Shown here one piece after another: positions 12,542 through 25,828 of a stretch of DNA of 64,000 nt. Each line of letters begins with the position of its first letter. The stretch's first letter is position 1. The notes beneath the pieces are model-generated. The model did no database searches, had not been told where the DNA came from, and worked only from the letters and a program-made list of their open reading frames with translations. The stretch lies in NCBI RefSeq assembly GCF_002078875.1, contig NC_034424.1, forward strand, positions 1,766,924 through 1,830,923, written 5' to 3'. A program made the translations under genes and the position numbers. This stretch comes from Numida meleagris. Lineage: Eukaryota; Chordata; Aves; Galliformes; Numididae.

Positions 12542-14522
12542 TAGATAGGCAATTCTTTGTTCTTTTCTTAGTTCTTTTTTCTTTAAAGGCAGTCTGCAGT
12601 CAGGGCATGAAATGTCTATGGGAGATTTCAGCAAGGCTGATTTTCATTTGCGTTGCACCGTGTTGACACCCTTGGCTGTACGTAGCAGCAGTGAGTCTGA
12701 ATGAAGGGAGGGCTGGTAGAAGAAGGGCCCTGCTCCCTCCTTTCTTTTGTGTTCCTCATCCAGCTCAAACCTTCATGCTACTTACAACAAATAAGGAGTG
12801 TTGGAGGAGGGTGTCACCGCATCATATCCCATCTGCTGTTTGGTAGAGTAGTGACACACCAGTGTCCTGTGCTGCAGGAATCTCTGTCCTGGCTACTTTT
12901 TCAGCCAGCTTGAAGGCTGGGTGCGTTTTGAAATGATGATATTTTAAAATTGAGAGCAGCTTTGATTTATTGACCTGCAGCCTCTATGAATCGAGCCGTC
13001 TGGGCTGGCATCTGGAGATAAGAGGCTGTTGAGTAATTGCTTATTATTGACTGATTGCCAACCTGGGCTGTTTGCTTGAAGAAGAATCAATAGTGGTCTT
13101 CCATGTCTGAGCTCTCAGGGAGTATGACTGGCTTACAAATGGGGGATGACAGGTCAGGATAACGCCATATCTGACATCCCGACTTCATGTTTGGGTTAAT
13201 CCTGCGATAGAGGAGGAAATGCAGAACATGATCTTCCTGCACCGAGGCTCTCACATCTACCTGTCTTAAACCCGGGGTTTCTCTTGGCAGGGATTCTCAG
13301 GGACTCCAAACCTTTCTCCCCGGAGCAGCCGGAGCTCCACCTGAGCTGAGTGGGAGGAGGAGAGCAGCATCATTCCTTAGGTCCCCGAAGGACAGGGCAG
13401 GGAGGGGTGGATGAGCAGCCCGTGCTGTGACACATCCCAACCAACCTGTCTGGATGCTTTCTAAATACAACAAAGCGTCTGTTTTGATGCACGGTAACAG
13501 AGATTCCCTTTTTGTGGGTGATTCTCTTCAGGTGACAACAGAATAAAACATCCAGCGTCACCATACGTTTTATCATCCCTTACGGAGACGGTCGCTATGG
13601 TGAGCGTTCATCTTAAAAAGCAGACGTCGTCCTTATTTAACACTATCATGACATGTTCCCTCCTTTGTGGATTCATGCGTAGGGCCTAAAGCATAAAAAG
13701 GGACTCACGGCATCGAAGGCACTCAAGACTTGAAAGAAATACACGCTCAGATCTTTGCTCAGCAGGGCACGAAGCTGATGTGTGGGAAAGGGAGCAGCAG
13801 CCCCAGGAATGTGGGACGGTGAAAATGGAAGAAGCTCTTCCTAAAGCATAAATATTTGCCTTTAATTTCGGAGCTTTCTTTCCTGGAGGAAGGCTCTGCT
13901 TCGAGATGCGTTCCTTGGGGTGAGGGAGCAGTGCCTCGGGTAGAGCAGTTTAATTATAACCCACAATGGTCTGGGGAAGAATGGACGAGATTACTTGGAC
14001 AGCCTTGTTTAGATACTGGATTTGTTGTCTACCAGCAAATCCTCATTTGCATGGGTCCTTAATCTGTGGAGTTAAATGTGTCTCGGGCTCTGTTATCTTC
14101 TGTGCTGCAGAGTTGAGAACTCGATTTTTCAAGCTGTTCCTTTTCATCTGAACGCTTCCCCCTCCCCCGTGCCCCAAATTATCTTCCCTATTTTTTTTAT
14201 TTATTTTTTTTGAAGAGCAAAGATGGCCAACAAGTGATGCGAAAGGCAGAGCTCCAGGGAAGAGAGGCTCTTTGTGCCTCGTCCTTCGGTGGGCGAATTG
14301 TCCACCAGCTTGTCGAGAAAAGTCAAGCCCTGAGCTTTGAAACGTGCCTGGCAGAGCAGCCACCCCCCCCTCCTGGAAGGGCACCCGGGGCTGAGCGGTG
14401 CTGAGCGCCGGGCCGAGCCCCGCGGGATCCTGGTGGGGATTAGCACTTCTTTTTGGGGCTGTTTAACGTTGCCTGTCGTCCTGAAATGGCATTTCCTCAT
14501 GTCTGCAGCAGCCCTCATTTCA

Positions 14523-14595
14523 TGAAATGGATGCAACTGCTGAAAAAAGATCTCGCGTGAGCATGCTCACTGGAAGATTAATCCTTTAGAGGGAG
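14523..14595 (+). repeat. Unnamed dispersed element, copy 1 (GAGCATGCTC type)
   Basis: Contains, in order, TGAAATGGATGC (from 14523), the perfect palindrome GAGCATGCTC (14559-14568) and TAGAGGGAG (14587-14595). The same three blocks recur in the same order and orientation near 26.6, 32.6 and 36.2 kb. I do not recognise the family. The boundaries are only the outermost shared blocks. Confidence 0.5.
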
Positions 14596-15375
14596 TTGGA
14601 GAGTTAAGCTACTGTAATTTCTCTGCAGTTGGCTGCAGTAAACAACTGCTCTAAAGACACGAGGAAAAAAATTGACGGAGGTATATGGGATTAATGTACA
14701 TGTCTTTTTGTGTTTCTCCTTTAAGGTTGAGGGTTTGGTGAGGATTTTCTCTAGGAGAGCTGGCGAAGAGGGAGCTGCGGAATGATTTTATGGGTGACCT
14801 TCATGTCGTGGTTTCTTTTTTCCCTCCAGGCCAAAGCAATCCTCTCGCAGTGCCAGGCCCCTGCCTGGCGTTGTGGTGCGGGGCTGAGCTCAGCACCGAG
14901 GTGGGGCAGCACCCAGCCCCTCCGCGGGGGCACTCAGAACCCAGCGGGACTCGATGCCTCCTGCGCCTGTTGGAGAGAAAATGTGCCAAGGGATTGGCTC
15001 TGAGCGCCTCCAGAGCCATGGCCTTCTTTTTGTTTGTGTGCTACCTGCTCCTCCCCATGCATGAGGAGCTGCGAGCCCATGTCAGATGAGGAGAAAAAGG
15101 ACTGTTGAGGTATTATTTTGGCTTTGCTCGAAGGCGGCTCGGTGCTGAGGGCGGCTGGGCGGCGAGGTAAGTGCGGCAGGCGCCCTGTGCTGCGAGCCTG
15201 GCTGGAGGATGGGGCTCGGTGCCCTGGGTGCTCTGCGTCCACGTTGGCCAAGTTCTTGAAGCACGGTGATGGAGAGCGGTGGTACCCGCATGGCTCGGTG
15301 GTTCTGGGGCTGCTTCAGCGTGGTGCTGGGGCTGGGTGAGGCGATGCTCCCTAACCATGGCTTGCATCTTCAGCT

Positions 15376-15507
15376 CTGAGCTGGATGGGGCCCTGGCCAA
15401 CCTGGTCTAGTGCTTGGCTGGCAACCCTGCCCACTGCAGGGGGTTGGAACTGGATGATTTTTGAGGCCCCTTCCAAGCCAAGCCGTTCTGTGATTCTCTG
15501 ATTCTCC
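15376..15507 (+). repeat. CR1 LINE, 3'-end fragment
   Basis: Sense CR1 3' end: 'gagctggatggggccctggc', 'gcagggggttggaactggat', 'gaggccccttccaagccaag', then the terminal microsatellite-like octamers 'ttctgtgattctctgattct'. Those repeated octamers are the hallmark CR1 3' terminus. Confidence 0.95.
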
Positions 15508-18415
15508 TAGAAGCTTCTAGCTAATCCCGCTGAGCAATGAGGAAATGGATGCAAACCAGCAGCGCGGCGCACCCGGCTTTGGGGTGGGGCGTGTTGGTGG
15601 GGTGCCTGGCTGGAAGAAACCCCGTCCCTTTCAGGTCCAGTCACTCGAGATCGCTTCTGAGCAAATCTCCATCCAGGGCTGTGCACGTGGAAGGGTGGCA
15701 CTCCTTCGAGGAGCACATAGTAAAGGGTGCAGCTCCTGTGCTGCCTCTGCCACTGAAAATCTGCGTCTTGCGGGGCTGGGACACTTGTCCTGGTGTCACC
15801 CAGTGTTAAATTTACATCCAGCGGCAGCAGGATCTGTGCGTGGTGTTATGTGTTGGAAGGTGCTTCCTTGGAGCGGTGCGAAGAAGGGAATAATAATGCA
15901 ATAATTTTGCAAACGTTGGAGGTTCCCAGTGGTGGCTGTCGGCTCGCAGGTGTTTGCTAAAGCTGCTGGAAGTCTTCAGGAGGGCTGTCCTGCTCGGGGC
16001 TTTGCTGAGCTGGGGATGCTGCGTACTTGATGAGAATCTTTCCAGCCCAGCGTTGAGGTTTTTAGCTCTGTCCCTCCTTGTCCCTTCCAGAAGCTGTGGC
16101 TAGCACAGACTGTGCACCCAGAATGGGTTTTGGGAACATTGCTGGGTGTGCGCGTAGGGGGGATAATTAGCTACCAAATGCAAATGGATTGTTTCTCGCC
16201 GTTTCAAAATCATTGTAATTTTCATTGAGGATGGATTAATTACATCCTCATTTTGATGGGGGTAAGGAAAATGATAGAGATACAGCCATATAAATCTATA
16301 TGGGAGGGACGTTGCTTTCAGAGCGGTGTTTTGGGAGTCGTGAGAACAAAGCTGTGGCTTGGAGGGCCGTGGTTCCATGGGGATTGGTGGTGCTGCGTGC
16401 TTCTCTGCGGTTCGGAGTTCTCCAGTATGGATTTTTACCTTGTGCTGTTGATGCCATAAGAAGGGATTTTCAGTTCTGAGAAAAACAGAAAATCTGGCGA
16501 AAGCGAGCTTGGTTGTAGAGCTGGGAAGTAATGTTTTGAAAAAGGGGGGGATAGAAGAACGTGGAAACAAACCTTAAAGGCTGTTTCCGAGCAAGGCGTG
16601 ACAAAGGTGCTGCATTAACCGGAGGTGTGCAGGTGGAGGGCTGCTCTCTAGGTGCAGGATCTGACAGGTGGGCAGCACCAGGGCTTCAGGCTTCCTCTGC
16701 TCGCTGGCGTAGCCCCATGGCTTGCATGGCAGGAGGTCACTCAGCGTGGGCACCAGCACACAGATAAAGGGTTAGTGGAGGACACACGGGCACTGCTTCC
16801 TTCTGCCATGCCCTGTGGCTCAAGGCTAAAGAGTGAAGCCCTCCTGCTCTTCTTGTTTTAGGGGAAAATGAGCAGTTAACAGAGCTGTCCTTAGGAAGGT
16901 GTTGGTGGGCAGAACAGAGGGGTTAGACCCCAAAGTGGTACTGGGGCACTGTGCATCCCAGCGGTGGGGCTGCGGGGGCTGTGCTGCCTGCAGGGGATGC
17001 ATCTCTGCTGCTTCTATTGAGATGTGGAACTCGGGGTTTTGGGAGGATCCATCGCCTGGATTTGCGGGTTCTGGTTTCTGTGCAAACTCTGCAGCTATGC
17101 TGGTTGTGTCCCTTCTCCATCAGTGTAACTGTGCTCGGTGGAGGAACTGAAACCTCAATTTGCGACTAGTATTTGAAACGGAAGCAAATGGAACTGAGTC
17201 TCACCGGTGCATCTGAGGAAGCCTGGAGTGACTGCAGCCATCGCAGGAAGGAGACAGTTACAGCTGGGGAATGCATCGCACCGAGCCCTCATCAAGCAGC
17301 GACCGCTTCAGAGCCTGTTGCCTTTGCTTCTCTTCCTTCTAAATGCTTCAGCCAACCTTGAGTCAGTTGCTAATGACTTTAAAACCAGGCATTATGGTAT
17401 GAGCCTTGTAATTAGTCGCTGTGATGAATCCTCTCTGCTGGGAGGCCCAGCAGCTCTCTGCCTTCGTGCCTTAGCAGGGCTCACATAGAAGGAGCGGTTT
17501 TATCTCATAGCTTCCTGAGCATTTCAACGCTCCCTGTTGCAGCAGCATCTCTACTCAGAGCTGCTGAGGCCCAGGAGAGCTGACCCAGCAGGCTGGCATC
17601 AGAGGATTCCCACCCCCCATCCCTGGGGGTTAATAAGGGGAGTTGCAGGCTCAGGGGAAGGAGCAGCATTTCTTCACCTGGCTGTGAAATTAGTAGGATA
17701 ACTCATTTCCCATAGTGGATGAGGCTTAATGAGCTGATACGCATGGAGAGCGTATGTTTGGACTTCTGAGTGTTGGAGAAGCAATCCAGCACGGTATGCT
17801 CAGTACAGCTGGGTCTGTGGTGAAAAGAAGGGGGATGCATCCAGGCTCAGGTCTATGGGCTGGGACACCCAGCCTCGCCTTCCCTGTAACCCGTCCTGAG
17901 CCACGAGTCTGCTTTTCCCTGCTAACCTGAGAGCTCGTAATCTCATCTGATTTTCCAGATCATCGATTTGATTTCTCAGTCCTTTCACAGTCCTTTGCGC
18001 TCCCAGGAAACTGTGCCTCCATCAATTACCTCTCTTTCCTTTTTTGAGGCCGTAGCAACCTTGAACCAAAGTTTCCGTGCTATTTTTGTGCTTCGTGCTG
18101 CCTGTTAGAGGAGTCTGTCAGGAACAACGGGGCGCTTCTTACCAAGCTATCCCCAGAATTTCTTATTAATGACAACTTCATCTCATGCTCCCGTGCACCT
18201 GGAGGCTCTGTTGCTCACTCCTACGGCCATTGCTGAGACCTCTCCTTGGCTGTCATCGGTGAGGACCGGCACGCAGCCCTGCTCTGCTTGGGTTTGAAAC
18301 CTCATACCCCCACAGTGCTTGACATCCGGATAAGGTCATTCGTTTCAATGGACTCAACACGCATTCTCTGGGTGCGGATAGGAGGGGACACTAAAATGCT
18401 GGTGTTCAGAGATGC

Positions 18416-18458
18416 GATGGATGGATAGATAGGGTAGATAGAGGGAGGGATAGATAGC
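18416..18458. repeat. GATA/GATG tetranucleotide microsatellite
   Basis: Imperfect GATG/GATA/GGGA tetramers ('gatggatggatagatagggt', then 'agatagagggagggatag'). The tract is impure, so probably not highly variable. Confidence 0.85.
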
Positions 18459-20310
18459 TGTGAGCTCACAGTCCAAGGTTATTTAGCTCCCAAACTTCTG
18501 CTCTTGCCTTGCAAACTCCGCCCAAGAAAATCTTTTCTTTGCAAATAAAAATGAAGAAAAGAAAGACCTCTGTTTATCATAAGTTGCGAATTGTGTTCTT
18601 GTCTAAGCTGATTATTTTATTTATTCCAATAATCCTCTTCCAGAATAAAGGAAAATTAATTGTCTTCCTATTTCCATAACGATTTGCCCTTCAGAGAGTT
18701 GCCAGGCAAAATGCTTAAAACGTGAAATGAAAAGATGGTGAATGTTTAAAATCATTGAGCTACTGTAGGAGCATGTTTGTATTTTAATAGGGTGGTATTC
18801 AAGTAGTCCCAGAGAGTGCTATTTGCTCTGCGCTCTGTAGGATTACGATTTTTTTTTCCTTCTGCATATTAAAATGGGGTCATGCCTGCTGCAGTAGATA
18901 GTGCAAGTCTTATGTAGGATTTTGCTCTCAAGATGGACTGCCTGCAATTGAATCCCTACAATTATCTGGCGTTAATGGGGAGCGTTGTCCTTGGGTTTGT
19001 TGTGTTTGCCCGTCAGTGCCCGGAGGTGGGCAAGGACCGGTGCCCCATGGCTGGCATGGGAGCAGGCCGGCCCTGCAGCAGCTCTTTGCTCTGAGCCCAC
19101 CCAGCTCTGCATTATTTTGAACGTCGTCCGGCTGTCGAGTGTTACCTGGTGAATTTGGGGAGATGCTGGCCACTCTTCCTTAAAAGGCCCAAAAGTGGTG
19201 GAATATGCAATGATGAATCCGAGAGCTGAATTAGAGCCTTCTTGAGTGCATTGGTTGAGGAAGGGAATTTCATATATTATCACCTGGCACATTTATTTTT
19301 TATCCCAGCCTCTACATCCATGGCCTTGGACCAGAGCACGGGGAGCGCTGAGGCTGCCTCCAGTTGGGTTTTGGTTTTCTTCCAAAAACTCTGGGAAATA
19401 GATAAAAATGTTGACTCCCAACAGGCGCTGGTTTTGCCACAGACTGTCTGAGGGTCGCTCCCCATGCAGTGCCCTTTCTGCAGGAGTCGTGGCGTTGGCC
19501 GTAGCGTGGAACCGTCCCATTTTGTTCATCCTTCAGCTGGCATGGATGGCTATTGCTTGCTGTCAGCATGACTGGGTTGTTGTGCACAGCACGAAGATGT
19601 TCTCCCAGGCAGAGGACTAAGGTGGCCATCTCCATAACAAGCTGCTGTTGGTTTCAGTATTTGAGGATCCGCTGCTAACCTGGCATGGTATTTCAAGCTC
19701 ATACTTTGCCAGTTCCCTGCTAGCTCACTGAGGTGGATGTCAACACGCTGACCTATGCCAGCTATGGCCTTGTTCTGTAGGCAACATATGCTACATGTGA
19801 AAAATGCAGAGGAAAAGTCTGAATGTCGGTCCTTTCTGTCTGTGCACCTTGAAGGCCCTGCTCTGTTAACCCCAAACGGGGCCAGCTGTGTGCAGGGTGG
19901 GGAAGCATGAAGTGGTGCTGCAAAACCAGCTCAGAGCCCAAACTGTGGGGCTGGGGCACAGCTTGGGAGCCACTGTCTGTCTCCCTCTGCTTTTCTGGGG
20001 GGTTGGGAAACTCCTGTAGGTCGTGCATGCTGGAGCAGAGGATGGAGACGTAGATGTGCACCGTTGCAGCCCATCGTTGTGGTAGAGCTGTGTCTGTAGG
20101 GCTCCTTTATCAAGGCTGCAGATCTGTTGCTTTCCCCACAGAGCTGTTGTTGGAAGAGACAGAAGTGGATGGTAGATATTGATTCCTTCTGAAGACAGAA
20201 CTGGAGAGATGTATTTATGAATATGAAATACATACACACAAATGTGTATTCATATATATATATAGGTGTATGTGTTCATATTTTTGTGTGTTGGATTGAC
20301 TGCAGATCAG

Positions 20311-20398
20311 GCTATGGGTGTCCCTGTTCATTGCAGAGGAGTGGGACCAAGTTACCATCAAGGGTCCCTTCCAGCTCCAGTGATTCTACATTTCTAAG
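20311..20398 (+). repeat. CR1 LINE, 3'-end fragment
   Basis: Sense CR1 3' end, ~90 bases: 'gctatgggtgtccctgttca', 'agggtcccttccagctccag', ending 'tgattctacatttctaag'. It is preceded by a TA/TG-rich stretch (about 20220-20290) and is heavily truncated. Confidence 0.88.
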
Positions 20399-20556
20399 AC
20401 TGAACAAGCTTTCTGCTTTTCTTACTGACTCAGTGCTTGATTGTGGTGCAGGTGGAAAAGCCGCCATGGCAGAGGTGATGGCTGATGTGCCTCTTTGTGG
20501 TTTCCTCCCAAGAAAACCCCAAAAAACGAGGAATGGATGATCTAAGAGAGGGTACA

Positions 20557-20596
20557 AAACCAACAACAACAACAAAAAAAACCCAAACAAAAACAC
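20557..20596. repeat. A-rich (CAA)n simple repeat
   Basis: Several CAA units followed by an A-rich tract ('caacaacaacaacaaaaaaa' and onwards). There is no adjacent retrotransposed body that I recognise. Confidence 0.85.
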
Positions 20597-21620
20597 TTTA
20601 TCACGTTTTAAATCTTCTCCCCCCACATCTAAATGTGCTTTTTAAGGAGCACAAATGCTTGTTGGCATAGAAACTACAGGCTCGGAGCGAAGCGTGCAGA
20701 TGGAGAAGGAGCCGTTGTGCACGAACATGGACTGAGGCTCCGCAGGGCTGCCCGAAATCTTTCACGAGGCCAAGAGGATTGTCCAGATGTCGCTGGAATT
20801 ACAATGGCACTAAATGGTTAGGGCTTCCAATTTGCGCTTAAATCATAAAAAAAGGCTCGGGACGTAGGGAATGCAGATCCGTGAGCAGTGGGCTTCCTTT
20901 TCTTCTGAAAGAATCTGTGGTCCAAAAAATATTGCTGAAATCTGTTTGGCTCTGAGCAGTGCCAAATCCCCATTAAAACATGTGGATATTTCTGTGGTTT
21001 AATCTGTTAGAAATGCATTCAGGATCCAGTTATGTTAAATTAAGCAACAATATTGGCCTGGATACTGCTCGAAATATTAAATGTGGCAGTCGGAACACCA
21101 AGCAAAATGTTTGCACATTTTAATCGCTCGATGAGTAATTTATTTTCTTTTATTTCCTAGGAATGAACATGAGCACTTAACGCTGTCCCTGCTCTGCCTG
21201 ACCTGTGGCCACGTGGGATGGATCTGGGGGGTACAGCCCCACTGAGCCTCGCACTGTGCTGCTGTCAGACAGAGACAGGGCAGGACAGCAGCATGAGGGC
21301 TCAACATTCGGCCATGAAAGCATGGCTTTTACTTTGGTTTTCTTTGCTAAAAAGGAAGAAAAAGCACATTCTTTTATGTGGGATGGTTTATTTCTTTCAA
21401 AACCTGAAGCTCCAGTGCAATTTCCTGTATTATTTTAATTTTAAGAATAATAACGGTGTGATGATAAGCGGGGATTATTAACGATTTATGGTAGGAGAAA
21501 GTGAAAATATAAGGCGTAATGTAATGGAGGACGATGCCATAAATGTTCTCTGCAAAGCCAGCGGGGAGAGGAGGCGGAGATCTGGGGTCTGAAAAGGCAA
21601 AAGGAGGAAATTTTTTATTT

Positions 21621-21806
21621 TAGGAGGAAATCCTTTCCTCAGAGGGCAGTGAGGCCTTGGCACTGCTGCCCAGAGCTGTGGGTGCCCATCCCTGGAGATG
21701 CCTGAGGCTGTGGATGGGTGGGCCCTGGGCAGCCTGAGCTGGGGGGCAGCCAGCGCACGGCAGGGGTGAGGTCCTTTCCAACCCAACTGTGCCATGACTC
21801 TATAAT
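21621..21806 (+). repeat. CR1 LINE, 3'-end fragment
   Basis: Sense CR1, longer than average (~185 bases): 'taggaggaaatcctttcctc', 'cactgctgcccagagctgtg', 'gtgcccatccctggagatgc', 'ctgggcagcctgagctgggg', 'aggtcctttccaacccaact', ending with a degenerate octamer. The order matches the CR1 3' UTR. Confidence 0.95.
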
Positions 21807-22371
21807 GAAAATAAACCCATTTTTTTGAGTACTTTCTGGCTGTGCCATTGGGCACAGAGATGTGGAGCCTGACAGAGGTCGGAGCCATGACGAGATTAAA
21901 GCCTGGGTGCCACGTATGTGGATGCTTGTGTGTGTGCCTTCAGTGGCCCCCATCCGTGCAGGAGGAAACAAAGGAGAAAGAAAAGAGCAGAATTAAAAAA
22001 TAAGGAAGAGGGTTCAAAGCAGAAGAAAGAAAAATGACACAGACAATGAAAGTTTGAAAAATGAGGAACTTGGCACGTGTGCTTGTGGGCAAAGAGAAAA
22101 ATCCCTGATCCCAAAGCAGGATGCAGGGAAGATGCATCACTGTGTAACAGGGATGGAACGTGGGTGAAGATGGCAAACAAAACGGGGATTCGGAGACACG
22201 TGCAGATTGTTTTCTCTGCAGCAGGTTGCAGAGTATTTGCTTTAATTGCCCGTTATGTCAGTGATGAAAAAATTGTTTAAAAAAATCCCCCAAGCCCCTG
22301 TATCTTGATGCAGTGATGAATGGGAAGGGCTGGCGCTGCAGAGGGCTCTGACTCCTGTTGTTTAGGGCAGG

Positions 22372-22527
22372 ATGGAGAGGCTGTGGATCAGCCATCCCTG
22401 GAGGTGCCCAAGGCCAGGCTGGATGGGACCCTGGGCAGCCTGAGCTGGTGCTGGATTTAGTGACTGGCAACTAGATGATCTTCGAGGACCCTTCCAACCC
22501 AAGCCATTCTGTGATGCTCTGTCACTC
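22372..22527 (+). repeat. CR1 LINE, 3'-end fragment
   Basis: Sense CR1: 'gccatccctggaggtgccca', 'aggccaggctggatgggacc', 'ctgggcagcctgagctggtg', 'cttccaacccaagccattct', then 'gtgatgctctgtcactcag'. It belongs to the same subfamily type as the copy ~600 bases to the left; the two are separate insertions, because each has its own 3' terminus. Confidence 0.95.
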
Positions 22528-22790
22528 AGACCTGTGCAGAAGATCCCATTTACTTGCACCCCTCCTTGCAGTTAGCTGTGCTCTGTGAACACCCAGTTCT
22601 GGCGTTTATCTACAGACCGGTCCATGCCAACTTCACTGCTGCAGGAAAATTTGTGCTTATTGTGCTATTTATGAACCACATTCTTCTTCCTTTTGTCTGT
22701 GTATGGCAATGGATGCAGCCTCTTTTTGCATTTTTATAGTTTAAGGTCAAACTTTACAGCCTCCTTAGGAACGGGGTGTGTTCAGAGGGG

Positions 22791-22897
22791 TCATAGAATC
22801 ATGGAATTGTTTGAGTTGGAAGGAGCCTTGAAGGATCTGGTCCCAGTCCCTGCAGTGATCAGGGGCACCCACAGCTGCTTCAGGTGCTGGGTCTCTT
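22791..22897 (-). repeat. CR1 LINE, 3'-end fragment (antisense)
   Basis: Antisense CR1 beginning 'tcatagaatcatggaattgt' and running through 'gagttggaaggagccttgaa', 'ctggtcccagtccctgcagt' and 'ggggcacccacagctgcttc'. Three CR1 fragments thus lie within 1.3 kb. Confidence 0.92.
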
Positions 22898-24609
22898 TGG
22901 TCATGTTCCACTCTTCCATGTTTTTATGTAGGACCACTCCAGAAACGCAGCAGTTAATTGTCCCAGCCTCACTTTGTCCGTGAAACGGAGATGCTATAAA
23001 TTTATATTATAAAGAAGCCATAGCTATTTTATTGCTGCAATATATTTAAGCAAATCACAGTGCATCTGTCTGGTTCTATTCTATTCTATCACACAGTGAT
23101 ATTTAGATACTTATTCCTGTTTGTGCTCTGCTTTTGACTGGAAAGAGCTAGATTGTTTTCCTTTCTCTTCTCCCAGAATTCATGCTGTCTAGAGCAGTGT
23201 CCAAAGCTCCAAGACCATTACGTTGGTTAGGATAAAACTCAGGAATTAAAATACCAACCTATACGTGGTATAGGGTGCACATATTTACAGTTGGGGAGTT
23301 GCTTCCAGGATTGGCTGATTGCAGCAGGAATGGAAAAGCTGTTCAGTGCTGTTCATCCTCGCTCGAAGGGCATTTCCAGGGGTAATTTTTGGTGCTTTTT
23401 GTTTACAGTTGAGTGCATTGGTCCTACTGCAGGCATGTCCAGGACAGCAGGGTTGCTTTATGAGTGAAGTGGGATTTTGAGGGTTGGAGGCTCTTTGGAG
23501 AACGGAGCTCAAGCCGTGACCTTCAGAAGTTCCAGCAGTGGTGGCACGCTGCTGGCTCAGAGGTAAAACAGGCTCCAGGGGCAGGAATGGTGCAGCTTTG
23601 GGCTTTACATGGGGGAAGGAGGCTGTTACGTTCCATCAGCTTCTGCTGGAGCAGTTCTGTTGGCTTCTCCTATCGTGCTGGTGTTGATGCCAAAGAGCCA
23701 GGCTTGCTCCCTTGGATGTTAAGGTAACTTCAATCTGAGATTGCATGCAGCTCAAGCCACGCGTGTTGGGCAGTGAGCTTGGTGCTGCTCAGCCCCAGGA
23801 CAGCGTATCTAAGGAGCCATAATTTTATTTGCTGTTCTCACGTGCGTCCATTTTACTTCTTATCTGACAGGTTTTTGAAAGGTACTGAGCAGTTGTAATT
23901 CACAATGAGGGCTCTGGTAGGTGCAGGGACCAACTCCCTTTGCAAAGCAGGCTGTGGATAACTCAGCTCTGACACGTTTTGCCCTCCCTCCTCTTTCTTG
24001 CCCACCCAGAGAGGTTGTGTGTCATCACCGCAGGATTTACAGCCTTCAACGTGAGGACCTCTGATGCGAGCAGACTGACTGGGAGAACAGTTACAGTGCA
24101 CAGTGCTGACTCCCCACTTAAGCACTAATGCATTCTCTTAATGAGAAAAAGTTGGACTTGAAGCTGGCCAGACATCTCTAGAAGATGTTATTGCTTTCCT
24201 TCTTACTGAGCCTGTGCTCGCTCTCCGGTCTGCGTGGAGCAGGTGAGCAGTACTGGTGCATCTCATGGAGCGATGTGTTAGGAGCAATGCAGGATTTCCC
24301 TCTTAGATTGTTCCTCCGCTGGCACCTGTGTACCTAGCCTAGGGTAAGCGAATGAATCCGGTTTTCCTTTTCTTCCCTTGCTCTCCCCAAGGAGACAATA
24401 TCAGTGCCTGCCTTGAGTGTGCATCTATTGAGGGGAAAAAGGGGTTTTTAAATAGTGATGAACTGGTTTTCCCTTGGTGCAGCAAGCCAATTGGTCATAA
24501 GCGAAATGTGTTAATAACAATAATAAAGTTCTTATGGACTTTTTCGGTATGTGAAGCAGCTTTAATTCCTTTGCATCAATAAGAGCTGCAGGTATGTCTT
24601 CATTACATT

Positions 24610-24625
24610 AAAAAAAAAAAAAAAA
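24610..24625. repeat. Poly(A)16
   Basis: An uninterrupted run of 16 A. The sequence upstream does not resemble a processed transcript, so I do not read it as a retrocopy tail. Confidence 0.9.
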
Positions 24626-25721
24626 GGAAGAAAGCAATGCTTGCAAATTGGTCTTTGTTTCCAAGGAAACAAACTTGACATGCTTGAGCTGTGCGAGATG
24701 CAAACACCGCTAGATTCAGCAGACATGCCTCGGGATGATATGGTCTGAATATTATTTTTAAACCACCTCCAATTTAAAGGCAAGGGAGAGGATGAGAATA
24801 GAATTTGTCGGCAGGGTTTGCCAGTCGGCGCTGAGCAGCGGCGCCGCGCGGTGCCTTGGCCTTGCCTGACGTGGTGCAGAGCGGATCGCGTCCTGCCCTG
24901 CAGGTGGGCGTCCCTGCGAGCATCCCCACAGAGGGGGCACTGAGGGGCAAATGCTCGGAGGAAACCCTGCAGCAGAAGTAGGGGTGTGGGGGCAGATGGG
25001 GGCTATATCCCCAGTGACTGTGGTTTATGGCGGGTCGCTTTGCCAGATGCCTTGTGCTCTAAAAATGATGTAGCACAACACAACTTGCCTGTGCTTGGCA
25101 CGAAGGGCTGCCTTGCATCCAGAAGTCAGGTGTGAACGCCAACACTTTGCTATCACAAATAATTTGCTGAAAAGCTCTAGGTTGGAGTTCAGATTGAATT
25201 TAGTGGAGAGATCTCCCAAGCAGGAGAGCGAAATGCAGAGCTGTTTGCATAGCGCTTCTGACACAATTGTGCTGTGTGCTGATGAAAATCACAGATTTAA
25301 CGTGGCTTATTGCATTGCACAGAATTTCTGGGCGTTTTTGTGATTACCTTGGAAGCTTGGTTCAGGCAAAGAGCTCATTTTTGGCATTCCCTTATCACTG
25401 TATTGTGTTCTGATGTTCAGCACTGATTGAGGTTTTGATCATTTATTTACTTTTTTTGTTAGCCTGCCTCAGCACTGAAGCAGTGCTACACATCCACGGC
25501 AGAAATACTGCTGAGGATTGCCCAACACTGTGCACCAACAATTTGGATTTGAGCGCCCAGAGCAGTTTTTAGCTTGGGCCCAACGCGAGGACAGGGCTGT
25601 GTGTTGGTTGGGACTAGTGGCAAATATTTGCCCTGGGCTGCGTAGCTTTCCTCCAAACTATTTTCTTTCTCAAGGAGTTGTGTGAGCTGGAGGGGACATG
25701 CAACACCCAAGGTCAGGGGGT

Positions 25722-25828
25722 GGGCTCTGAGCGCTGATGGAGCTGTGGGTGTCCCCGTTCACTGCAGGGAGTGGGACCAGATGGCCCTTAAGGGTCCCTT
25801 CCAACTCAGATGATTCTGTGAGTCTACG
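25722..25828 (+). repeat. CR1 LINE, 3'-end fragment
   Basis: Sense CR1 closely related to the first copy (2477-2596): both share 'gggctctgagc', 'ctgatggagctgtgggtgtc' and 'aagggtc...ttccaactc', ending 'gattctgtgagtctac'. The two probably belong to one CR1 subfamily. Confidence 0.94.

Noticed and set aside
24540..24625. Processed pseudogene ending in poly(A)16
   Set aside because: No coding homology and no recognisable transcript body upstream of the A run.
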